In this document: positions 1 through 8,130 of the stretch, piece after piece | How positions within the stretch are numbered: the stretch's first letter is position 1 | Layout of the letters: every line of letters starts with the position of its first letter | Source: Streptomyces aurantiacus | GTDB lineage: Bacteria; Actinomycetota; Actinomycetes; Streptomycetales; Streptomycetaceae | Assembly (NCBI RefSeq): GCF_001418335.1 | Contig: NZ_LIPP01000037.1 | Coordinates: 40,902-82,257 of the forward strand | Length of the DNA: 41,356 bases | Reading direction: 5' to 3' | Notes under the pieces: model-generated | Database searches by the model: none | The model's input: only the letters and a program-made list of their open reading frames with translations | Told to the model about the DNA's origin: nothing | Made by a program: the position numbers and the translations under genes

Positions 1-50
1 GGGAACTGCGCGGCCAGCCCCCACCGGGCCGCAGCCAAAGGGAACCCGCC
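1..50. repeat. End of a probable Streptomyces intergenic repeat
   Basis: The window opens with GGGAACTGCGCGGCCAGCCC followed by an ACCGGGCCGCAGCC stretch. This resembles a GGGGCGCGGGGAACTGCGCG-type intergenic element that I remember as being scattered through Streptomyces chromosomes, often after genes. Only its right part is present, so the usual stem cannot be judged. It lies just past the stop of the minus-strand gene at 63-512 and could contribute to 3' end formation. The identification is from memory of the motif, not a search. Confidence 0.4.
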
Positions 51-62
51 CAACCAGCGAAG

Positions 63-512
63 CTATCTGCGGTGCACCAACCGCCCCCCGCACACCGTAG
101 CCACACACCCACCGCCCGCGGCGAACACCGCCAGGTCGGCCCGCCCCCCGGCGACGATCGTCGCGACGCGCACCCGCGGCAGCACCGCCACGTCGTTGCG
201 CCCGGCGGCAGCCCGAAGCTCGGGTGTGTCGGCGTACTCCGCCAGACAGGCCACCGCACCCAGCTTCAACAGCCCGTGCACACGTTCCCGCGGCGTCGGC
301 GCATCCGGCAGCGGCCCCCCGTGGACGAGCGCCGGCCCGAGCACCCCGCGCCACCGCCGCACCCGGGCCCCCGGAAACTGCTCCACGAGCTCCGCCACGG
401 AACCCGTCGCGGCGACCCGGTCACCCTCCACCACCACAGCCCCGCCCGCGACCACCTCGGGGCCGTCCCAGCTCGGACGCAGCTCGTCCGCCGCGTGGAT
501 CGTCAGCGCCAC
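63..512 (-). CDS. Imidazolonepropionase-like (amidohydrolase-fragment) protein paired with mqnC
   Basis: 149 aa, GTG start preceded by a strong GGAGGGGG ribosome site; starts 25 bases after the mqnC stop, so probably co-transcribed. The N-terminus (VVAGGAVVVEGDRVAATG) and C-terminus (GGRADLAVFAAGGG...VCGGRLV) look like the two halves of the beta-sandwich that flanks the barrel in amidohydrolases. The metal-binding TIM barrel with its HxH motif is missing; the middle is only about 80 residues. It is therefore unlikely to be a hydrolase in the usual sense. In Streptomyces such small imidazolonepropionase-like proteins are recalled as neighbours of mqnC. A link to the futalosine pathway is inferred from position only. 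Confidence 0.75.
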   Translation of the reverse strand: MALTIHAADELRPSWDGPEVVAGGAVVVEGDRVAATGSVAELVEQFPGARVRRWRGVLGPALVHGGPLPDAPTPRERVHGLLKLGAVACLAEYADTPELRAAAGRNDVAVLPRVRVATIVAGGRADLAVFAAGGGCVATVCGGRLVHRR

Positions 513-537
513 CGGCCGGACCCCCTCCGCTCCAGGC

Positions 538-1737
538 CTAGTTGGAGGCGAGCAGCTTCAGCTCGGGGTGCGCCGTCCCGCCCTCGATCGCGGTCGACGA
601 GATGTGCGACTGCACCCGATCGTCGACGGGGTCGTTCGCCGGGTCGTCGTGGACGACGATGTGCTCGTACGTCGTCGCCCGCTGCGCCGGCACCCGCCCC
701 GCCTTGCGGATCAGGTCGATGATCTCCATACGGTTGGAGCGGTGCTTGGCGCCGGCCGACGAGACGACGTTCTCCTCCAGCATGATCGAGCCGAGGTCGT
801 CCGCGCCGTAGTGCAGCGACAACTGGCCGACCTCCTTGCCGGTGGTGAGCCACGAGCCCTGGATGTGGGCGACGTTGTCCATGAACAGCCGCGCGATGGC
901 GATCATCCGCAGGTACTCGAAGAGCGTGGCCTGCGTACGCCCCTTGAGGTGGTTGTTCTCGGGCTGGTACGTGTACGGGATGAAGGCGCGGAAGCCGCCC
1001 GTCCGGTCCTGTACGTCACGGATCATCCGCAGGTGCTCGATGCGCTCGGCGTTGGTCTCGCCGGTGCCCATGAGCATGGTGGACGTGGACTCCACGCCCA
1101 GGTTGTGCGCGGTCTCCATGATCTCCAGCCAGCGCTCGCCGCTCTCCTTGAGCGGGGCGATGGCCTTGCGGGGCCGCGCGGGCAGCAGCTCGGCGCCGGC
1201 GCCGGCGAAGGAGTCGAGACCGGCGGCGTGGATCCGCCGGATCGCCTCCTCGGCGCTCACCTTGGAGATACGGGCCATGTGCTCGACCTCGCTCGCCCCC
1301 AGGCTGTGGATGACGAGCTGCGGGTACGCGGCCTTGATCGCGGCGAAGTGCTCCTCGTAGTACTCGACGCCGAAGTCCGGGTGGTGCCCGCCCTGGAACA
1401 TGATCTGCGTGCCGCCGAGTTCGACGGTCTCGGCGCACCGGCGCAGGATGTCGTCGAGGTCCCGCGTCCAGCCCTTGGCGGTGTCCTTGGGCGCCGCGTA
1501 GAACGCGCAGAACTTGCACGCCGTGACGCAGACGTTCGTGTAGTTGATGTTCCGCTCGATGATGTACGTCGCGATGTGCTCCGTACCGGCGTACCGACGG
1601 CGGCGTACGGCGTCGGCGGCGGAGCCCAGCGCGTGCAGCGGGGCGTCGCGGTAGAGGTCGAGCGCCTCTTCCGGGGTGATCCGCCCACCCTCGGCGGCAC
1701 GGTCGAGGACGGACTGAAGGTCGGCCTTCTCGGTCAC
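538..1737 (-). CDS. mqnC: Cyclic dehypoxanthinyl futalosine synthase (radical SAM)
   Basis: MqnC cyclises dehypoxanthine futalosine in the futalosine route to menaquinone, in the cytoplasm. The 399-aa product has the radical-SAM cluster motif CVTACKFC (Cys70, Cys74, Cys77), then FQGGHHPDFG, a GAGAELL segment and PYTYQPENN, all typical of the MqnC/MqnE/CofH group. The GTG start at 1737 was chosen because AAAGGGA lies about 9 bases upstream and the resulting length fits the family; an ATG six codons earlier (1755) has no good ribosome site. The 71 bases between it and the prepilin peptidase stop probably hold its promoter. It is followed by the amidohydrolase-like gene. MqnC rather than MqnE is favoured by the overall sequence; confidence is high. 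Confidence 0.95.
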   Translation of the reverse strand: MTEKADLQSVLDRAAEGGRITPEEALDLYRDAPLHALGSAADAVRRRRYAGTEHIATYIIERNINYTNVCVTACKFCAFYAAPKDTAKGWTRDLDDILRRCAETVELGGTQIMFQGGHHPDFGVEYYEEHFAAIKAAYPQLVIHSLGASEVEHMARISKVSAEEAIRRIHAAGLDSFAGAGAELLPARPRKAIAPLKESGERWLEIMETAHNLGVESTSTMLMGTGETNAERIEHLRMIRDVQDRTGGFRAFIPYTYQPENNHLKGRTQATLFEYLRMIAIARLFMDNVAHIQGSWLTTGKEVGQLSLHYGADDLGSIMLEENVVSSAGAKHRSNRMEIIDLIRKAGRVPAQRATTYEHIVVHDDPANDPVDDRVQSHISSTAIEGGTAHPELKLLASN

Positions 1738-1808
1738 CGGGGCGGTCCCTTTCATGGGGGTGTGGACAGACTGATCCAGCGTACGCCAGGCGATGTGATC
1801 ACCCGACG

Positions 1809-2591
1809 TCAGGCGGCGTACGCCCCGATGAGCAGGCCCGTGAACGCGCCGGCGATCAGGAACGGGCCGAAGGGGATGGACGTCTTGCGGCCGGCTCGGC
1901 GGGCGACGACGAGGCCCATCCCGTACAGGCCGCCGAACAGGAACCCCGCGAAGGTGCCGAGCAGTACGGTCGCCCAGCCGTACCAGCCGAGGACGGCACC
2001 GAGGCCGAGGGCGAGTTTCACGTCGCCGAATCCCATGCCGCCCGGGTTGATGAGGAAGAGGACGAAGTAGGCGGCGCCGAGCGCCAGGGCCCCGTACAGC
2101 GCGGTCAGCCAGTCGCCGGCGTGCTCGGGTACGGCCGCGGCGCCCGCGAGGAGGAGCAGGGCGGCCCCCGCCAGGGACAGCGTCAGTACGTCCGGCAGGC
2201 GCTGCACCGTGAAGTCCACGACCGCGAGAAGTACGCCGAGGGGCGCGAGCAGCAGCCAGACGGCCAGCTCGGGCCGGGTACCGGTCGCCGCGGCGAGGGC
2301 CCCGCAGACGAGGGCGGTGGCGAGGGAGACGAGGAGCGTGCCGGGGCCGTACGTACGACGCCGACCGTACGTATCCTCCCCGGCCCCGGGGCGCCCGCAC
2401 TCCCGGCAGCGAGCCGGTCCCGTCCAGCCGCCGATGAGGTGTCCCTCGGGGCAGCGGTCCCGCCACGGCTCGTCGGGGTCGACCGAGAAACGGTGGGCGG
2501 GTCGGGGGACGAACAGACCGGCGACGCCGCCCCACAGGGCGGCGCCGACGATGACCACCTGGTCGAGGTCGATCAGCGGGAGCTCGTTCAT
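1809..2591 (-). CDS. A24-family prepilin peptidase (TadV/CpaA-like)
   Basis: 260-aa polytopic membrane aspartic protease expected to cleave the class III leader peptides of the Flp pilin and TadE pseudopilins encoded further up the locus. The two catalytic aspartates are visible: Asp126 in VDFTVQRLPD and Asp190 in GFGDVK. Several hydrophobic spans follow residue 84 (LLVSLATALVCGAL, LLLAPLGVLLAV, LTALYGALALGAAYFVLFL, LLGTFAGFLFGGLYG, FLIAGAFTGLLIG). The N-terminal cytoplasmic part keeps C47, C62 and C65, reminiscent of the zinc-binding cysteines of full-length PilD enzymes but without a complete four-cysteine set; no methyltransferase domain is evident. Its ATG overlaps the stop of the LysM/BTAD gene (ATGA), so the two are translationally coupled. 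Confidence 0.93.
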   Translation of the reverse strand: MNELPLIDLDQVVIVGAALWGGVAGLFVPRPAHRFSVDPDEPWRDRCPEGHLIGGWTGPARCRECGRPGAGEDTYGRRRTYGPGTLLVSLATALVCGALAAATGTRPELAVWLLLAPLGVLLAVVDFTVQRLPDVLTLSLAGAALLLLAGAAAVPEHAGDWLTALYGALALGAAYFVLFLINPGGMGFGDVKLALGLGAVLGWYGWATVLLGTFAGFLFGGLYGMGLVVARRAGRKTSIPFGPFLIAGAFTGLLIGAYAA

Positions 2592-5500
2592 CCCGCGGCG
2601 GCGACGCCGCTGCGCCAGGTCGGCAGCAGTTCGTCGAGGAGGGCCTCGGTCCGCGGCGGCAGCCCGCGCGCGCCGCTGCGCGCGACCAGGTCAGCCGCGA
2701 GGCGCTTCAGCCGGTCGCTGTCGCCGGTCGAGTGCGTGGCCCGCAGCAGCTCGTGCCACAGCCGCTCGTCGCCCGGCGCGGAGCCCAGCGCCGCGTCGAG
2801 CGCCTCGATCGCCTTCTCGGCCCGGTTCTTCTCCAGGTGGAACGCGGAGAGGGCGAGGCCGATGTCCGCGACGAGCAGCGGCAGTTGGGCGTCGATGATC
2901 TCGTGGGTCAGCCAGCCGTACCGCCCCTCGGGCCGCTCGGCCAGCAGCGGACCCCGTACCAGCACCAGCGCGTCGGTCAGCAGACGGCCGCGCACCGCAC
3001 GGCTGTTCGCGCCCCGGCCCTGGGTGGCCTCGTGGTACAGCGACCGCAGCACGTCCAGGTCGGACACGACGGACTTGGCGAGCTTGAGCCGCCCGGTCGC
3101 GTCGGCGGCGAGCCGCGGTGTGCCGTCCGGGTCGGCGCCGAGCCAGGCGCGCAGCCGCTCGACGAGCGCGTCCCGGACGTCGTCCGTGACCCCGCGCGGC
3201 CAGAGCGCGGAGGACAGCACCCGCGGGTGCACCCCTTCGCGGTGCAGAAGCAGCAGCGCCAGCGCCTCGTGCAGCAGCGGACTGCGCTCACCGTCCGGCG
3301 TCTCCAGGCCGATGATCTCGTACGGGCCGACGAGCCGCGCGTACACCGCGGGACGCCCCTGCTCACTGATGTCGACGAGGAACGGCGGTGTGGTGGCCGG
3401 GCGGTCGTCGTCGCGCTCCGGGTCGGCGTCCGTGAACAGCTCGACGACGGCACGCTGCTGGGACACCGGCAGGAGCTGCGCGTCGAGTTCGAGCCCGAGG
3501 AGCGGCGCGAGGAGCTTGCCCTCGCTGGTGATCTCCATCTCCCAGGCGGCCCCGGGCAGGTCGCCCGACTGCGTGCCGACGAGGTACCCGATGCCCAGGC
3601 GGCTCGCGTCGGCGGCCAGTTCGGCGAGCTTGACGGCGTCCTCGGCGGACGGCTCGGCGGCCAGCAGCACGAGGTGCGGGGCCCAACGGGTGTGCTGGGC
3701 CGGGCCCGTACGCCCGGTGAGAACCGAGTCGTGCCCTGCGGCTCCCAGCGCGCCGCGCCGCTGCCGCGTCTCCGCCTCCATGGTCTCGACGAGCGCCTCG
3801 ATGTCGTCGAGGTGGCGCAGCCGGTTGGGCGCGAGCGGCGTCAGGTCCTCGCCGAAGCCGACGAGCGTGATCGTCATGCGGTCGGACCAGCCGTTGGTGG
3901 CCAGCTCGGCGGCCACGGAGGCGAACACTCCGGCCCGGTCCTGCTCGCGGCCGCTCAGCGAGACGATGCCGGGCACGGACTCCAGGTTGAGCAGCAGCCG
4001 CGAGTCGTCCATCGTGCCGAGGCTGACGAGCCCGGGGTACGGGGCAGCCGTGTCCACGTCCTCGTACCGTTCGGCGTCGGCGCGGGCCAGCATCCAGAAC
4101 GTCTGGTCCTGCCCGAGCTGCCAGGGCGTGGGCGGCTTGCCGGCCGGCTGGGCCAGCTGGAGGTGCAGATCGCCGTTGCCGCTCATCCAGGCCGCGTACA
4201 CGGTCGGCAGCGCACGGGACTCACCGGCGAGCGCCGCGGCGAGCCCGCGCAACGACCGGTCGAGCAGCCGTACGCCCTCGGGGTCGGCCCCCACCAGCAG
4301 CGCGTCCTGCGCGTCGGCGGCGGCTCCGGTGGGCGTGGGCGGCTCCATGCCGCGGCGTCCGCCGACGGCACCGAGCGCGGACTGCCACAGCGCCTGGCGG
4401 CGGCGCCGGCCGAGGGCGCCGAGGAGGCCGGCGGCGAGGAGGGGCGCGCCGAGCAGCGCCTGGGGCAGCCCGAAACCGCTGCCTTCGCCGGCGGCGGGGG
4501 TGGCCTGCTCCTGGCCCTGCCTCTGTTCCTGACCCTGGCCCTGGCCCTGCTGGCCGGGCTGTCCCGGCCGGCCCTGGTCGTGTCCCCGGTCGGGGGCGGG
4601 CCGCTGCTCGGGGAGGCTGATGTGGGCGGTGTCGCGGTCCTGGGCCCCGAAGCCGCCGCCCTGGCCCTGCTGCCCGGCCCCTTGCTGTCCGCCGCCCTGC
4701 TGGTGGTCGCCGCCGGTCCTGGAGTAGTCGGAGATCTGCCGCTGGACCTCCGGCGAGACCTTCGGGGCCTCGTCGGGCATCTCGACCAGTTCGCCGCCGC
4801 GGGCGTCGCCGGGCATCTCCATGATCCAGCCGGGCCGGATGAGGCTGGCCTCGGAGAGCTTCGAACCGTCGGGCTGCGTACGGTCCTTGTTGAGCTGGTA
4901 GATCTCCTTGTACCGGCGCCCGTCGCCGAGGTGGCGCTCGGCGACCTCCCAGAGGGAGTCGTGGTGGCGGCCCTCGGGCGGCTGGATCCGGTAGAACTTC
5001 GTGTCGTCCTCGGACGCCCGGGCGCCGCTCCCGCCCTCCGCGTGCGCGGCGGCATCGGCGGCCTGCTCGGCCAGCGCGGCGGCGCTCGCGGCGGCCTGCT
5101 CCTGCTGCTGTCCCAGCAGCCCGCCCGGCGTCTGCTGAGCCGCGGCGGCGACGGCCGGCCGCTGGTTCCCCTCCAACTGCTGGCCGAGCTGCGAAAGACC
5201 CGGCGCGAAGCTCGCCGCGGCGGCGCCGACCAGCAGCAGCGCGGCGACGAGCTGCCGTGCGAGCAGCTGGCTCGGCCCGGCGCCCGGCACCCGGTTCGGC
5301 AGTCCGACACCGGACAGCGCGGCCTTCACCTCGACGAGCACGCAGGCGGTGAACTGGGCCCAGGCCAGCCAGACGACCACGGTCAGCACGTTGATGAACG
5401 TGTCGACGGTGATCTCCTGCTGCAGCCACTCCACCTTCGGCGCCCCGGAGGGCAGCGGCCAGCCGATCTGGGTGGCGAGCGCCCCGGGCACGCCGATGAG

Positions 5501-5653
5501 CAGCACCAGCAGGGCGACGAGGGCGAGGAACGCCTTGGCGAAGTCCCCCACCGAGCGGCGGCGCCGGGGCAGGGGTTGCGGCGTCCGGTTCCTCGGACCC
5601 TGCGAGGGCCCCGGCGAGCTTCCCGGCGAGTTGGAAGTGGTACGTCGCGCCAT
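2588..5653 (-). CDS. Membrane-anchored LysM and BTAD-like domain protein of the Tad locus
   Basis: 1021 aa. Residues about 40-150 hold three hydrophobic helices (AFLALVALLVLLIGVPGALA; INVLTVVVWLAWAQFTACVL; LVAALLLVGAAAASFA). A LysM-like domain at about 220-285 (DSLWEVAERHLGDGRRYKEI ... IRPGWIMEMP) is followed by a Gln/Gly/Pro-rich linker and a fourth short hydrophobic segment near 400. The large C-terminal part has an alpha/beta region, then a winged-helix-like stretch (LLHEALALLLLHREGVHPR) and TPR-like helices typical of the bacterial transcriptional activator domain (about 860-1010). Such proteins are recalled from actinobacterial Tad loci, but their role is not known to me; wall anchoring plus signalling or scaffolding is inferred. 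ATG start with AGGA upstream; it ends coupled to the prepilin peptidase. Confidence 0.85.
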   Translation of the reverse strand: MARRTTSNSPGSSPGPSQGPRNRTPQPLPRRRRSVGDFAKAFLALVALLVLLIGVPGALATQIGWPLPSGAPKVEWLQQEITVDTFINVLTVVVWLAWAQFTACVLVEVKAALSGVGLPNRVPGAGPSQLLARQLVAALLLVGAAAASFAPGLSQLGQQLEGNQRPAVAAAAQQTPGGLLGQQQEQAAASAAALAEQAADAAAHAEGGSGARASEDDTKFYRIQPPEGRHHDSLWEVAERHLGDGRRYKEIYQLNKDRTQPDGSKLSEASLIRPGWIMEMPGDARGGELVEMPDEAPKVSPEVQRQISDYSRTGGDHQQGGGQQGAGQQGQGGGFGAQDRDTAHISLPEQRPAPDRGHDQGRPGQPGQQGQGQGQEQRQGQEQATPAAGEGSGFGLPQALLGAPLLAAGLLGALGRRRRQALWQSALGAVGGRRGMEPPTPTGAAADAQDALLVGADPEGVRLLDRSLRGLAAALAGESRALPTVYAAWMSGNGDLHLQLAQPAGKPPTPWQLGQDQTFWMLARADAERYEDVDTAAPYPGLVSLGTMDDSRLLLNLESVPGIVSLSGREQDRAGVFASVAAELATNGWSDRMTITLVGFGEDLTPLAPNRLRHLDDIEALVETMEAETRQRRGALGAAGHDSVLTGRTGPAQHTRWAPHLVLLAAEPSAEDAVKLAELAADASRLGIGYLVGTQSGDLPGAAWEMEITSEGKLLAPLLGLELDAQLLPVSQQRAVVELFTDADPERDDDRPATTPPFLVDISEQGRPAVYARLVGPYEIIGLETPDGERSPLLHEALALLLLHREGVHPRVLSSALWPRGVTDDVRDALVERLRAWLGADPDGTPRLAADATGRLKLAKSVVSDLDVLRSLYHEATQGRGANSRAVRGRLLTDALVLVRGPLLAERPEGRYGWLTHEIIDAQLPLLVADIGLALSAFHLEKNRAEKAIEALDAALGSAPGDERLWHELLRATHSTGDSDRLKRLAADLVARSGARGLPPRTEALLDELLPTWRSGVAAAG

Positions 5654-5992
5654 GGCGGGTGTCCTGATGTTGTGTGTGGAGGGGGGTCAGGAGAGCGGAG
5701 GGAGGGGCAGGAGTGCGGGGGGTGTGCTGAGCCTACTTAGATCTTATTGAGGGTGTCGAAGGGCAGGGAGGGCGGAAAACTTTCCCCGCGACTGGTTCGT
5801 CAGCATCTGCCCCCTAAGCCCGCTTTGAACGACCGGAGATCGACCGGCGATCGGCTGGCGATCGGCTGGCCGATCGACCGGTTGGCCGACCGGGCCCGGA
5901 CGTAGACTTCCGCCACAGAAGCCACGGACCACGAAGCCACCGGACCAGGAAGCCATGGGCCAGGACACGGACCATCAGGAGGGGGACCTGAC
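5654..5992. promoter_or_regulatory. Divergent intergenic region with GATCGRCYGG-type repeats
   Basis: 339 bases between the minus-strand LysM/BTAD gene and the plus-strand WXG-like gene; no credible coding. At 5839-5892 there is a run of related 11-base units (CGATCGGCTGG at 5848 and again at 5859, CGATCGACCGG at 5871, then TTGGCCGACCGG). It includes the perfect palindrome CGATCGGC-TG-GCCGATCG at 5859-5876. The spacing of one helical turn suggests binding sites for a repressor or activator serving one or both genes. No regulator is known. Confidence 0.6.
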
Positions 5993-6340
5993 ATGGGCGG
6001 CAAACCGGACCTCGCGCTCCCGTTGAGCGAGCTGGAGGACTACGGCACCCGGCTGCGTGACATCAAGTCGCGGATGAACCACACCAAGAAGCTCTTCCAG
6101 TCCTACGAGGACGACATCGGCGACGGCGGCGTCTACGACAAGCTGGAGGACTTCGAGTCCAACTGGGAGGACGGCCGCGAGGACATCAACCAGGCTCTCG
6201 ACGCCCTGGCCCAGATGTCGGACGCGATCGTCCGCGAGTTCAAGAAGCTGGACGACGACCTGGCGAAGCAGGTCTCCGAGGGCGTGAAGTCCGACGGCAA
6301 GGGCGGCGGTAAGGACGGCGGCAAGGGTGACGGCAAGTAG
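5993..6340 (+). CDS. WXG100-like small protein with Lys/Gly tail, inside the Tad locus
   Basis: 115 aa, strongly helical and acidic, with a W-x-x-G motif in ESNWEDGRED at the expected helix-turn-helix position and the tail motif FKKLDDDLAKQ, followed by a repetitive Lys/Gly/Asp tail. It resembles the small proteins at 28161-28466 and 32517-32819 (F-x-x-x-W in the middle, F-x-x-L-D-x-D-L-A near the end). ESAT-6/WXG100 family members are T7SS substrates or substrate partners; this role is inferred by similarity. Excellent ribosome site (AGGAGGGGG). It is the only plus-strand gene in the pilus locus and converges on the TadG-like gene with only 35 bases between the stops, so it may be an insertion or a regulatory partner. 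Confidence 0.82.
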   Translation: MGGKPDLALPLSELEDYGTRLRDIKSRMNHTKKLFQSYEDDIGDGGVYDKLEDFESNWEDGREDINQALDALAQMSDAIVREFKKLDDDLAKQVSEGVKSDGKGGGKDGGKGDGK

Positions 6341-6375
6341 CAGCGGGGGGGGCAGGGCCCGTCGCCGCGGCTGTC

Positions 6376-6930
6376 TCAGCCGACCTCGTTCTCCGCCACG
6401 GCCCGGCCCCGCACCGTCACGTCGCCGCCGTAGAACATGCCCGTGAAGACCGGCGAGTAGGTGAGCTGGACCTCCACCTCGACCTGGTCGGCGTCCGCGG
6501 CGACGCAGTTCGTGGCGGCCGTGTCCGCGGCGGTCATGCCCATTTCCCGGGCGAAGGCCTTCACACGGGCGCCGCAGTTCTCGAAGAGGATCGGCGCACC
6601 GCCACCCTCGTTCTGGTACAGCTCTTCGAGGTCGACGTCCTGAGCGGCGTAACGGGCGGCCTGTTCCGCGATGTCGGCGGCGCGTTCGCGCTTGGAGATG
6701 GACAGGCCGCCGTCGATGACGAAGGCGGAGAGGGACAGGAACACGAGCGCGAAGATGATCACTGCGCCGGCGCCCGACCCGCGGTCGTCGAGAGGCACGC
6801 TGCGCACGCGGCGCGCAACCGGCCAGCCGCGCACGATGTCCGCCGTACGCCGTACGAAACCCGCCATCACGCCTCCACTCACGCCTCCCTTCACGGTGCC
6901 CCTCTCTCCTCCCCTCACGGTCCCCGTCAC
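6376..6930 (-). CDS. TadG-like pilus assembly protein
   Basis: 184 aa. After a basic segment, DDRGSGAGAVIIFALVFLSL forms one N-terminal transmembrane helix, followed by an extracytoplasmic domain with two cysteines (ENCGARVKAF, ATNCVAADA). The layout matches TadG/Flp pilus assembly proteins, whose helix lacks the +5 glutamate of true pseudopilins, as here. The GTG start at 6930 overlaps the preceding stop (GTGA); an ATG 21 codons in (6867) with GGAGGCG upstream is a possible alternative, since the first residues are low complexity. It is the last gene of the pilin block. Probably sits in the membrane and helps pilus biogenesis. Confidence 0.83.
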   Translation of the reverse strand: MTGTVRGGERGTVKGGVSGGVMAGFVRRTADIVRGWPVARRVRSVPLDDRGSGAGAVIIFALVFLSLSAFVIDGGLSISKRERAADIAEQAARYAAQDVDLEELYQNEGGGAPILFENCGARVKAFAREMGMTAADTAATNCVAADADQVEVEVQLTYSPVFTGMFYGGDVTVRGRAVAENEVG

Positions 6931-7355
6931 GCCTTCCTCTTGAAGGGATCCAGCGGCGAGGTGAACGACGCGGTCAGCCGGGTCGGTACGTCCAGACCGA
7001 GCATGGCCAGGCCCCGCACCTCGCAGCTGACCTCCACGGTGAAGAGGTCGGCGTCCTCGAAGCCGGCACTGGTCTGGTTCACCGACACCGGCCCTGAGCA
7101 GACGTCCGACAGGTCGGCGTCCGCCGCCTTCTGCGCCTCCGCCATCGCGGAGCCCGCGTCCCGCTGGAGCGACCCGGAGCGCGCCGCGTCCCGGGCGGCG
7201 CCGTCGAGCGCCCCTCGTCCGTCCACCAGTTGCCCGAAGGCCACCAGCACGAGGATGAAGAGGATCATCACCGGCGCGAGGATCACCACCTCGACGGTGG
7301 ACAGCCCCCGGTCGCCGGCCGCGTTTGCAAGGGAGCGCCTTACGAGTGAGCGCAT
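6927..7355 (-). CDS. TadE-family pseudopilin
   Basis: 142 aa. The class III prepilin signal is clear: DRG followed by LSTVEVVILAPVMILFILVL, with cleavage expected after the Gly and a Glu at +5. A single N-terminal helix is followed by a small secreted domain with two cysteines (DVCSGPV, VEVSCEV) that could form a disulfide. Its ATG directly abuts the preceding TadE stop (TAG-ATG), and its own stop overlaps the TadG start. TadE proteins are minor pseudopilins processed by the prepilin peptidase. Confidence 0.88.
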   Translation of the reverse strand: MRSLVRRSLANAAGDRGLSTVEVVILAPVMILFILVLVAFGQLVDGRGALDGAARDAARSGSLQRDAGSAMAEAQKAADADLSDVCSGPVSVNQTSAGFEDADLFTVEVSCEVRGLAMLGLDVPTRLTASFTSPLDPFKRKA

Positions 7356-7799
7356 CTAGTTCTCGCCCTCCTCGACGAACCGCTCCACCGGCCCCACCGA
7401 CTGCGCGTGCACGGTCAGGTCCAGCCCCGGGAACACCGAAGGCACCTTCGCCGTGATCTCCACCCCGACCGTGTTCGGAGCCGGCTGGACCGTCTTCACA
7501 TCCGGTCCGAGCACCAACTGCGGTCCCAGTTGCGCGATGTAGCTCTCCACCACGTCCCGCGCATCGCCTCGCCAGGCGCCCGGCGACTCGTCGGCCGTGG
7601 CGCGGGCCTTGCGGGCGCCGGCCTGGGCCGCCGCCTGGGCCACGTGGTCGGCGAAGAAATACAGCGCGAACTGCACCGTAGCGAAGATCATGAAGAAGAG
7701 GACGGGCGTGAGCAGCACGAACTCGATCGCGGTCATGCCGGAGTCACCGCGGGCGGAGGCGGCCTCCACCCGGCGGCGTACCCAACGTCGTACGCTCAC
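7356..7799 (-). CDS. TadE-family pseudopilin
   Basis: 147 aa from the GTG at 7799. Signal GDSG followed by MTAIEFVLLTPVLFFMIF gives a class III leader with Glu at +5 and one transmembrane helix, then a helical stem (AAAQAGARKARATA) and a beta-rich secreted domain. The reading frame is open further upstream, but the extra residues are Arg/Ser-rich shadow of the flp gene, so I reject those starts; GTG at 7799 gives the short basic leader (VSVRRWVRRRVEAA) usual for TadE. A GGGG lies about 7 bases upstream. Tightly followed by the second TadE gene. Confidence 0.85.
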   Translation of the reverse strand: MSVRRWVRRRVEAASARGDSGMTAIEFVLLTPVLFFMIFATVQFALYFFADHVAQAAAQAGARKARATADESPGAWRGDARDVVESYIAQLGPQLVLGPDVKTVQPAPNTVGVEITAKVPSVFPGLDLTVHAQSVGPVERFVEEGEN

Positions 7800-7857
7800 C
7801 AGCAACCCCGTATGCGTAAGAGAAAAGTCGGCGACGGAACGGGCGAATCGGCACGAA

Positions 7858-8109
7858 TCAGCAGGTGCTGCCCGCGTCCGCGCCCTTGATGCAGTCGCCG
7901 ACCTTGTTGGCGCCGTCGCTGAGCGCGGCGTTGATGATCGCGGCGACCACGCCGACGATCGCCACGACGACCGCCGAGATGATGACCCACTCCACCGCGG
8001 ACGCACCGCGGTCGAGTTCGCCGGAGCGGGCGCGCTGTACCCGGCCCTGGAGGAAGGTGATCAGGAAGTCCACCCCCGGGATCCCGGTGCTGTAGTTACG
8101 TCCGTTCAT
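7858..8109 (-). CDS. Flp-type major pilin
   Basis: 83 aa. The class III prepilin site is visible at DRG35 followed by A-S-A-V-E40-W (Glu at +5), then the hydrophobic pilin helix VIISAVVVAIVGVVAAIINA. The mature pilin is about 48 aa, normal for Flp/TadA-system pilins, and ends near a Cys pair (DCIKGADAGSTC) that could form a disulfide. The ATG at 8109 has GAGGA upstream; a TTG six codons earlier is less likely. The gene is preceded by an array of 10-base repeats (8131-8180), so it may have its own regulated promoter rather than depend on the tadC transcript. Confidence 0.9.
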   Translation of the reverse strand: MNGRNYSTGIPGVDFLITFLQGRVQRARSGELDRGASAVEWVIISAVVVAIVGVVAAIINAALSDGANKVGDCIKGADAGSTC

Positions 8110-8130
8110 GGTGAGTTGTCCTCTCAAGGC

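Noticed and set aside
2121..4532. Long plus-strand open frame (803 aa) opposite the LysM/BTAD gene
   Set aside because: Ser/Arg/Pro-rich shadow of a GC-rich gene; no ribosome site and no domain pattern.
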